Source of the DNA: Antedon mediterranea
Taxonomy: Eukaryota; Echinodermata; Crinoidea; Comatulida; Antedonidae
Length of the DNA stretch: 64,000 nt
Direction: 5' to 3'
NCBI RefSeq assembly: GCF_964355755.1
Contig: NC_092678.1
Location: 1,263,922 to 1,327,921, forward strand
Part shown: one piece after another, positions 56,213-64,000 of the stretch
How positions within the stretch are numbered: the stretch's first letter is position 1
Layout: every line of letters starts with the position of its first letter
Translations under genes and position numbers: made by a program
The notes under the pieces: generated by a model
The model's database searches: none
Told to the model about the DNA's origin: nothing
What the model saw: the letters and a program-made list of their open reading frames with translations, nothing else

Positions 56213-59200
56213 TCATAGCCAAGTTTCGATCTGTATCCAATTCTCTGCTACAGCATCATCTACATCGTTCTCTTCTTTGACTTCAAAAAAAGTAAAATAG
56301 TTCATGCAATTTCTCATGTCTTCATTGCCTTCATGTTCTCTTTCTTCACGGATTTGTTCATAGACATCTTCTCTTTCGTCATAAATGTCGTCATAATGTA
56401 CTCTTTCATTGTAGACTTCATTATAACCAAGTTCTTCGTTCTGTATCCCATTCTCTGTTACAGCATTATCTGCATCTTTCTCTTCTTTGACTTCAAATGA
56501 AGTAAAATAGTTCATGCAATTTCTCATGTCTTCATTGCCTTCATGTTCTCTTTCTTCACGGATTTTTTCATAGTCATCTTCTCTTTCGTCATAAACGTCG
56601 TCAGAATGTACTCTTTCATTGTAGACTTCATTATAGGAAAGTTCTTCGTTCTGTATCCCATTCTCTGTTACAGCATTATCTGCATTTTCTGTGCTCCTAT
56701 TGTCAGTTATTTCAGCAGTGACATCTACCATCTTGAGACCGCTACTGGCTGGCGCTTGTATGGCATTTTTTCTCTTATACATCAAAAAGATTATTATGAA
56801 AATTAAAAGAAGAATGACTGCACCAAAAGACAATCCAATAATCAAAGACTTATTATAATTAGTAAAAATAAGTATAGTAATAGTAAAATCATCTGATGCA
56901 AAAGCTGTCGGATGAATTGTTGGTATATTTAATGCAGTTTTTCTGCTGCCTGTTGTAAATACCATGTCAAGTGGTGGCTCTGATGACTTATCAGAACTAA
57001 TATCATCTGATGCGAAAGATGTCGGATGAATTGTTGGTATATTTAATGCAGTTTTACTGGTGCCTGTTGTAAATACCGTGTCAAGTTGTGACTCTGATGA
57101 CTTATCAGAAGTAATATCATCTGATGCGAAAGCTGTCGGATGAATTGTTGGTATATTTAATGCAGTTTTTCTGCTGCCTGTTGTAAATACCATGTCAAGT
57201 TGTGACTCTGATGACTTATCAGAAGAAGTATCATCTGATGCAAAAGATGTCGGATGAATTGTTGGTATATTTAATGCAGTTTTTCTGCTGCCTGTTGTAA
57301 ATACCGTGTCAAGTTGTGACTCTGATGACTTATCAGAAGTAATATCATCTGATGCGAAAGCTGTTGGATGAATTGTTGGTATATTTAATGCAGTTTTTCT
57401 GCTGCCTGTTGTAAATACCATGTCAAGTTGTGACTCTGATGACTTATCAGAAGTAATATCATCTGATGCGAAAGATGTCGGATGAATTGTTGGTGTATTT
57501 AATGCAGTTTTTCTACTGCCTGTTGTAAATACCGTGTCAAGTTGTGACTCTGATGACTTATCAGAAGTAATATCATCTGATGCGAAAGCTGTCGGATGAA
57601 TTGTTGGTATATTTAATGCAGTTTTTCTGCTGCCTGTTGTAAATACCATGTCAAGTTGTGACTCTGATGACTTATCAGAAGAAGTATCATCTGATGCAAA
57701 AGATGTCGGATGAATTGTTGGTATATTTAATGCAGTTTTTCTGCTGCCTGTTGTAAATACCGTGTCAAGTTGTGACTCTGATGACTTATCAGAAGTAATA
57801 TCATCTGATGCGAAAGCTGTTGGATGAATTGTTGGTATATTTAATGCAGTTTTTCTGCTGCCTGTTGTAAATACCATGTCAAGTTGTGACTCTGATGACT
57901 TATCAGAAGTAATATCATCTGATGCGAAAGATGTCGGATGAATTGTTGGTGTATTTAATGCAGTTTTTTTACTGCCTGTTGTAAATACCGTGTCAAGTTG
58001 TGACTCTGATGACTTATCAGAAGTAATATCATCTGATGCGAAAGATGTCGGATGAATTGTTGGTATATTTAATGCAGTTTTACTGCTGCTTGTTGTAAAT
58101 ACCGTGTCAAGTTGTGACTCTGATGACTTATCAGAAGTAATATCATCTGATGCGAAAGCTGTCGGATGAATTGTTGGTATATTTAATGCAGTTTTACTGC
58201 TGCTTGTTGTAAATACCGTGTCAAGTTGTGGCTCTGATGACTTATCAGAAGTAATATCATCTGATGCGAAAGCTGTCTGATGAATGTTTGGTATATTTAA
58301 TGCAGTTTTACTGCTGCTTGTTGTAAATACCGTGTCAAGTTGTGACTCTGATGACTTATCAGAAGTAATATCATCTGATGCGAAAGCTGTCGGATGAACT
58401 GTTGGTATATTTAATGCACTTTTTCTGCTGCCTGTTGTAAATACCTTGTCAAGTTGTGGCTTTGATGACTTATCAGAAGTAATATCATCTGATGCAAAAG
58501 ATGTCGGATGAATTGTTGGTATATTTAATGCAGTTTTTCTGCTGCCTGTTGTAAATACCGTGTCAAGTTGTGACTCTGATGACTTATCAGAAGTAATATC
58601 ATCTGATGCAAAAGATGTCGGATGAATTGTTGGTATATTTAATGCAGTTTTTCTGCTGCCTGTTCTAAATACCGTGTCAATTTGTAGTGTCGATTCTAGA
58701 CTAGTGTATTTATCGACTGAAGTTAATGACTCTGTCATTGTAGTCGTAACAGGAAATTCCCTAGTAGTAGAACTGTCTGTATGTTGTGGGCCTACTGTAG
58801 TTCCCATAGTCACCAGTAAGGCAGTTTCATGCCTTGTTGTCTGACGGAAAATTGGGTTTTGTGTTGTCTGTGATGTTTCATTTACTTTACATGTTGCAAT
58901 TACATCGTTATTCCAAACAAGCCTGCATTGGTATTCTACTGCGGATTCTGATTGTTGAAGAACATAATTCAATGAGTATAGTTTATATCTGTCGGGATAA
59001 TTGTAAAATATTGTTCTAGTTATCACATTGACTTGATTGTTCCACCATTGAATGTACGTTACGCCGGTGCCTTGTTGAGATGTACAAGTAATAAATTGCT
59101 GACGCGGATCACTAGTATTGTGACTACAGATCGGATATTGTGCTGGCGGTGGGTAGTAGATCCTCAGATCAATAAATCCATTTATATCGGTACTGGTTTC

Positions 59201-59575
59201 TTTTACTTTACATTCATAAACCCTGGAACTAAGAAATATTGCAAGTCCTTTTCCTACGGTTATTGTCAGTTCTGCTTCAGTGGAATTGTTAATTGAATAT
59301 GCCTGTGCTTCTTGACCTAAGTCAGACGTTAATAGTTCTCCATTTTGGTACAATATTCTGTTCCTTCCATCATCGTCACGTCTGTACCAGATTATGTAAT
59401 GTTCATCTATAAGAGTTTCGTTAGTGCATTTGAGGTCAAATATATCACCGACTGTGCCATCTCCTAACTCATTTGAATCTCCTATCAAAAGTTGTCTAGA
59501 TCCAGCTTTAGTTGGTTGCAATCCATTCATCATGAATGAAACAATGCACAAAATATGAAGTTGATTCCCTGTCAT
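56213..59575 (-). CDS. Ig-domain transmembrane receptor with repeat stalk and ITIM-like tail
   Basis: One uninterrupted frame of 1120 codons. A signal peptide (about 1-24) is followed by two Ig-like domains (about 34-135, pairing LKC with YECKV; about 145-235, pairing FITC with YQCRL) with several NxS/T sites, then a Ser/Thr-rich stalk of sixteen 38-residue repeats (about 300-895; consensus core TALNIPTIHPT[SA]FASDD). Next come a membrane segment (about 911-933) and a 187-residue tail with two 70-residue repeats. The tail carries LSYNEV, LGYNEV and VHYDDI, which fit the ITIM consensus, plus YEKI and YEQI. The layout resembles inhibitory immune-type receptors; ligand and named family are unknown. 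The C-terminus was shortened by a frameshift (56080-56212). Confidence 0.8.
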   Translation of the reverse strand: MTGNQLHILCIVSFMMNGLQPTKAGSRQLLIGDSNELGDGTVGDIFDLKCTNETLIDEHYIIWYRRDDDGRNRILYQNGELLTSDLGQEAQAYSINNSTEAELTITVGKGLAIFLSSRVYECKVKETSTDINGFIDLRIYYPPPAQYPICSHNTSDPRQQFITCTSQQGTGVTYIQWWNNQVNVITRTIFYNYPDRYKLYSLNYVLQQSESAVEYQCRLVWNNDVIATCKVNETSQTTQNPIFRQTTRHETALLVTMGTTVGPQHTDSSTTREFPVTTTMTESLTSVDKYTSLESTLQIDTVFRTGSRKTALNIPTIHPTSFASDDITSDKSSESQLDTVFTTGSRKTALNIPTIHPTSFASDDITSDKSSKPQLDKVFTTGSRKSALNIPTVHPTAFASDDITSDKSSESQLDTVFTTSSSKTALNIPNIHQTAFASDDITSDKSSEPQLDTVFTTSSSKTALNIPTIHPTAFASDDITSDKSSESQLDTVFTTSSSKTALNIPTIHPTSFASDDITSDKSSESQLDTVFTTGSKKTALNTPTIHPTSFASDDITSDKSSESQLDMVFTTGSRKTALNIPTIHPTAFASDDITSDKSSESQLDTVFTTGSRKTALNIPTIHPTSFASDDTSSDKSSESQLDMVFTTGSRKTALNIPTIHPTAFASDDITSDKSSESQLDTVFTTGSRKTALNTPTIHPTSFASDDITSDKSSESQLDMVFTTGSRKTALNIPTIHPTAFASDDITSDKSSESQLDTVFTTGSRKTALNIPTIHPTSFASDDTSSDKSSESQLDMVFTTGSRKTALNIPTIHPTAFASDDITSDKSSESQLDTVFTTGTSKTALNIPTIHPTSFASDDISSDKSSEPPLDMVFTTGSRKTALNIPTIHPTAFASDDFTITILIFTNYNKSLIIGLSFGAVILLLIFIIIFLMYKRKNAIQAPASSGLKMVDVTAEITDNRSTENADNAVTENGIQNEELSYNEVYNERVHSDDVYDEREDDYEKIREEREHEGNEDMRNCMNYFTSFEVKEEKDADNAVTENGIQNEELGYNEVYNERVHYDDIYDEREDVYEQIREEREHEGNEDMRNCMNYFTFFEVKEENDVDDAVAENWIQIETWL
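56890..58690 (-). repeat. 114-bp coding tandem repeat, 16 copies
   Basis: Encodes the receptor stalk. Units alternate in pairs (start DT or DM, with TSFAS or TAFAS), so the recent amplification unit is a 228-bp dimer. Several dimers are nearly identical, pointing to recent or homogenised expansion. Confidence 0.95.
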
Positions 59576-60407
59576 GACTGCAATGTAATCACGTGTGGTA
59601 CTGTGATCGTCTGTCGCTCAAATATAAAGCTTTTGAATAATATTATATTACAAATTTCCTTCCAAAAATGAAACCATTTAAAACAGTATTTACGGAAATT
59701 GGTTTGCCTTTGCGCTAGTCCAAGCATAATGTGTGTTAACAATGTAGTGCATTCCTCCTTTGATTAATATTGAAAATCTCCGTGCATACATAGCTTAAAA
59801 AAACCCGAATCATTTATTCAGGCGTATTGCCTCATTTTATCAACTTTTGGCCTCTGGCCCCTAGTTTTTAGTCGCGTCGCGACTCTACGGCTCACTATGT
59901 CGGTCGGTTGGCTGATCGGTCGGTCGGTTGGTCAGTAAACACTAACTCAAATTTATGGCCTTGTTGATAAACTTTGTATTTTACTTTATTCTGTAAAATT
60001 AAGCAATTATGACAAATTGATTAATTTCTTCAATGAAATCAGATCAGAATGTTACATATTATACAATGCAACAATTAGGAAAAATACAATTTTTAGAATG
60101 TTAAACACAATCTTTAAAATGTAAATATAAAAAATATAGAATAAATATGAGCAGTCCCAGAGGAAACAATATGTTAGGTGTATGGTTATAATACATCCTT
60201 ATTAAAGAAACAATATTTATATTTCTTTCTTCTGAGAAATTATTTTCATCATAACTTCCTTTACAACCTTCCTTCCTGGAATGAAGACATTTTATAGATA
60301 GTAAATCAATTCATATAAATAATTATTCCTAATAATATTTTGATGGGCACATCACATTTTGTTTTCGCATAAAGTTTGATAGTGTAGACAGGGCTTTACA
60401 CCGATGT
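59576..60407. other. Intergenic between the receptor and its broken paralogue
   Basis: A short simple repeat gtcggtcggttgg occurs near 59898-59935. Otherwise AT-rich, with a MITE-A end at 60343-60398. Confidence 0.5.
60343..60398. mobile_element. MITE-A right-half fragment
   Basis: gatgggcacatcacattttg ... agtttgatagtgtagacagg. Confidence 0.65.
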
Positions 60408-61646
60408 TTACATGTGCATATATTCGGCGGTAGCTCTTTCATTAGACACGTGTTTATTGTTCGCATTTTCTTTGGTTTCAAAAAGAATTAAATCAGCTAT
60501 CATGTGATCACTACTGTTTGGCAGTTGGTTGAGAATGTTGATCTTGCACATCAAACAGATTATTATGAGAATCAACAGAAGAACAACTGCACCAAGACCA
60601 AGAGACAATCCAATAGTCAAAGACTTGCCGGAAGTAATATTGTCTGCTGGTAAAGCTGTTGGATGATTTGGTGTCACTTTTCTTCCTCTCTTTGTCAAAA
60701 CCGTGTCATGCTTAGATGTTTGCAACGTGTTGATTCTAGAGTACCTGGTATAGAGTAGAGAGTACTGGTTGTCAGAATCGTATTAGGAAAACTGGTAACA
60801 CGTTCTGTATTTTGTAGGCCTATACGAAAACTGGTAACACGTTCTGTATTTTGTAGGCCTATAATTTCCGTAGTCAATGGTAAAGAAGTTTGATTGTTTG
60901 TTGTCTGACTGGAAATTGGTTGTAGGTCATTTAGGTCATTTAGTTTACAAGTTGCAATTACAGTGTTATTCCAAATAAGCTTGCATTCGTATGCCGCTGA
61001 ATCTGTTTGCTGAAGAACATAGTTTAATGAGAATGTTTTTCTGATGTAATAAGGGTACCATATTTTTCTACTAACAACCTGAACTTCATCTTTCCACCAT
61101 TGAATGTATGTGACTGTACCGCCTGGCTGAGCTGTACAAGTAATGAATTGGCCATGGGAATCACTAGTATTTCGACTACAAATTGGATATGGCGCAAATC
61201 AAATTTATGAAACCATTTATCTCAATTAACCTGAATCCAGTTCTGGTTTCTATTACGTCACATTTATGCAACCTATCATTAAAAAACATGTCAAGCCCTT
61301 TTTTGACTGATATTGTCAGTTCTGCTTCGGTGGAATTATTAATTGAGTATTCCAGTGCCTCTTGGCCAAGGTCAGAGGTCAGCAGACCATTGCTGTACAA
61401 CATCGTAACAGTTCCATAGTCTGTACCAGATGATGTAATGCTTCTCTATAAAAGTATACATTTGAGGTCAAATATATCGCCGACAGTGGCATGTACATGC
61501 TGATATGAATCTCCCATCAACAATGGTCTAGATCCAGCTTCAGTTGGTTGCAATTCATTCATAAATGAAACAATGCACAAAATATGAAGTATATCTCCCA
61601 CCTCCATTACTGCAGTTCCGTTTAAATCATTAGTTGATAAGGACAA
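60408..61646 (-). pseudogene. Broken paralogue of the Ig receptor
   Basis: Minus-strand pieces match the 56.2-59.6 kb receptor in order: leader and first strand (61646-61449, shared GSRPLLMGDS and TVGDIFDLKC), rest of Ig1 (61403-61176, LTSDLGQEA and NNSTEAELTI), Ig2 (about 61190-60950, QFITCTAQPGG and YIQWW), then one stalk-like unit and a membrane segment (60725-60408, SLTIGLSLGLGAVVLLLILI). Frame breaks occur near 61440, 61190 and 60720, and the region has in-frame stops. The long stalk and the tyrosine-rich tail are absent. Splicing could rescue some joins, but the intact relative is intronless, so a pseudogene is the better reading. Confidence 0.7.
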
Positions 61647-62214
61647 TTTTTACTTAGGCCTACTGTAGTGATCTGATGTGAAATAGTAACAATTTCAATT
61701 ACAAACTGAATTCTCTGTACCATTTCCATGACAGTAAAAGTTATTATCGTTAATTATTCATTATTATTCCTATAATATTCGTGTTAATAAACATAGCAGT
61801 TGTGTATTAAGTAACTAAACAAGACTTTTCTGAAGTCGGTAATAGATGCAAATGAATAATTTGTACAGATACAACTATTATGTGTTATGTGAAACTATAC
61901 ACAAAAAGGAAGAGTTTATCTTGACTTCATCAGATTAGGATCAATTATGTATACTGCAGACAACAACTAGCAGACTAGCTAGGTATAGTCAATTTCCAGA
62001 ATAATAACGCCTTTTATCTCAATTTTTTAGTGGTGCTGGGTTATATTACTTTATTAAATTCATGTGGCCTATGATTCAGAGATACTTACGCCCAACATCC
62101 TTCTTCTAAAGTTACTTGTTGCTTTCTATATGTTGTGCCTGAATGTAAATCAGTTAGTCTGTATGTCGCACATTTATAAAAAATATAAAGAATGTTAAGT
62201 TATCGAATTAAACA
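61647..62214. other. Intergenic, nothing recognised
   Basis: AT-rich; no exon or clear repeat. Confidence 0.4.
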
Positions 62215-62769
62215 TTGTTGAGTGTGTATTAAAAGAAGAAAATCACTAGCAGCTATGGCATATAACAAGCTGAAGTCATCGCTAGAACACAAAACGATGT
62301 CTATAGACGTGAAATCCCGTTTGTTTGACGCATACATAGCAAGTATTTTCTTATATAACAGTGAACTCTGGGTACTAAACAAAAAATTACAAGATAGTAT
62401 AGATATATATCACAGGAAAATGTTGCGAAAGATGATAGATATTAAATTAACAGATAGAGTGTGTAACACGAAAATATACGAGATAACAAAACAAGAAGAA
62501 TGGAGTACAGAATTAAACGAAGGAGACTAAAATGGTATGGACACATAATTAGATTACCGGATGATACCCCAATCAAACAAACAATGAAGGAAACTAACAG
62601 GAAAGTAAAACGACCCTTAGGAAGACCAAGAAATAACTGGATGAATCAAATAAAGAAAGACTTACAAGGACTAGTAGACACTAACACAATAACAAACCAT
62701 CCTGCCATAAACAGGAAAAAATGGAAACAAATTGTGGAAAGCGTAATGTCGGAAGACGGAAAACGTTAA
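62215..62769 (+). mobile_element. 5'-truncated non-LTR retrotransposon end (reverse-transcriptase C-terminal region), frameshifted
   Basis: Two overlapping frames (to ~62528 and from 62500) together resemble the stretch after the RT domain in many LINEs: KSRLFDAYIASIFLYNSELW, IDIYHRKMLRKMIDIKLTD, then RRLKWYGHIIRLPDDTP and KRPLGRPRNNW. A one-base shift around 62505 separates them. The catalytic RT and the endonuclease are missing, so it is a dead fragment. Confidence 0.75.
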
Positions 62770-64000
62770 CAACAATGAGTGTGTATGAAAAGTAGACGGT
62801 AAGACGTTATTGAAACATCAATTATTGTGGTGAGGGAGAATTGCTGAGATTTTGGAAGAAGTTGCGAAAAAGTGCATTATTTATTTTGCATAGACGCACA
62901 TTACGAAAGACACTGATACGCCTGACAGGTTTTATCTCTATATATGTCTATTAGAACAATTGTGTTAAAACGTGAAAATAGCCAATACAAGGCAATAGAA
63001 AGCTAAACAGTATTCAATTAAGGTTTGAATAATGGATTTGCATTCAGATTTCCAATGATTTTATCCGCTGAGTGCCAAATTGCATCATAGCAATCATTTA
63101 CCAAATGGCAAGAAAACATGATTCAAGGATATATTGAGAATCTGTACGTGATAAGCATCAGTATAATAATGTTAAACGCCGAATAAATCAACAGAGTTTA
63201 CTGTTGTTTGGGATGATATACCTGTTCTTAGAATTCACCGTTGAAAAATACTTATTTATCGTTGTGGCTGGAATAGACCTAACAAGCATAGAGAAGGTAA
63301 TTAGCGAAATATGTATTTTGCTTTGTGTATATGTTGTTTATTAGCACGATAACAGTACACAATAATTGATTGTTAATTGATTATGTCGTAATATGTTATG
63401 GATCGGTCATGTTTATCGATTTTCAAAAAAATTGATAATCGATGACGTCACAAAGCTTAAAAATCACGCGAGATTGCAATGCTATAACATGTAGGCTATC
63501 GTGAAGTGACCATAAGCATCTAGATTTAAGTTCATCTAACAAATCTTTCAACATCTTGCCAATTTGTCTTATTTGTTTAGAAATGTAGGCCAAAATGACG
63601 GAAAGAAAAGCCCGTCTTATTTGAGCCATTAACGTAATTGCATTTTCTAATTAGAGCAATTTTTAGGTTTGTGTTGATTGGAAAATTCGATCAAATTTAA
63701 TTGAATCATTTCAATTAACAGAAAATGTGTATGGGTTCTCTTGGATTCTATGGAAACCTGACAGCTAATTCAATTAAGACATCCGCATGATTGGAACGTT
63801 TAGATATAATGATAAACTTGTTCTTTTTGATTAATTTTTTTACATGTCAGAACAACGTTTGGTGTTGGATGTGTTATTAAAGTAACTATAGATTAGACAA
63901 TTATGTTCACATCCCGAAGATAAACAGTACAATGTTTAAATTATTAATTCAAATAAGTAAACCCAACATGGAATGAGAACACAAAAAAATACAAAAAAGC
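62770..64000. other. AT-rich, no gene or repeat recognised
   Basis: A 68-codon minus-strand frame at 63423-63629 has no recognisable motif and no splice context that I trust. Left uncalled. Confidence 0.45.

Noticed and set aside
60408-61646. A second functional, multi-exon Ig receptor
   Set aside because: Breaks do not coincide with good donor/acceptor pairs and the intact relative is intronless.

Overview
This window looks like nuclear DNA from an animal. It is AT-rich, most genes are split by GT-AG introns, and there are many minisatellites, MITE-like inverted-repeat elements, a LINE fragment and a tRNA-derived SINE-like unit. The GGCCTAG-rich spacers, the RING-less B-box/NHL genes and a prenylatable RhoBTB of racA type together suggest a marine deuterostome, most likely an echinoderm. 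That placement is inference; no species marker was seen. All exon coordinates were read by eye from splice signals and reading phase.

Layout. 1-1 kb: a Pro/Ala/Arg-rich terminal exon on the minus strand. 1.5-7 kb: no clear gene; it holds a perfect 34-bp-arm hairpin, a ~170-bp satellite, a CCAAT-box cluster, inverted-repeat elements and a SINE-like unit. 7.66-8.93 kb (+): IMMP2L, the mitochondrial inner-membrane peptidase subunit 2. 10.4-15.5 kb (-): an SNX5/6-like sorting nexin, head-to-head with COMMD7 (15.8-25.0 kb, +) across ~315 bp. Two B-box/NHL genes (-) sit nested in COMMD7's large fourth intron. 27.7-34.4 kb (+): a RhoBTB-type GTPase with a CAAX end. 35.5-36.4 kb (-): a class A GPCR. 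37.8-52.4 kb (+): a 16-exon DUF4062-NACHT-TPR gene, TTC41-like. 56.2-59.6 kb (-): an Ig-domain membrane receptor with a 16-copy stalk repeat and ITIM-like tyrosine motifs, followed by a broken paralogue (60.4-61.6 kb) and a 5'-truncated LINE end (62.2-62.8 kb). The rest to 64 kb shows nothing recognisable.

There is no operon-like logic. Retromer-type sorting (sorting nexin) and the Commander complex (COMMD7) act in the same endosomal recycling process, so their shared promoter region is suggestive. The most unusual structures are: (1) a 61-bp minisatellite made from an exon-intron junction of the sorting nexin, which multiplies its 5' splice site about 19 times; (2) a 41-bp array in a RhoBTB intron carrying about 35 sense AATAAA hexamers; (3) a sharp identity boundary inside the duplicated NHL genes; (4) an Ig receptor whose stalk grew from about 1 to 16 repeats and whose tail lost a third signalling repeat by frameshift.
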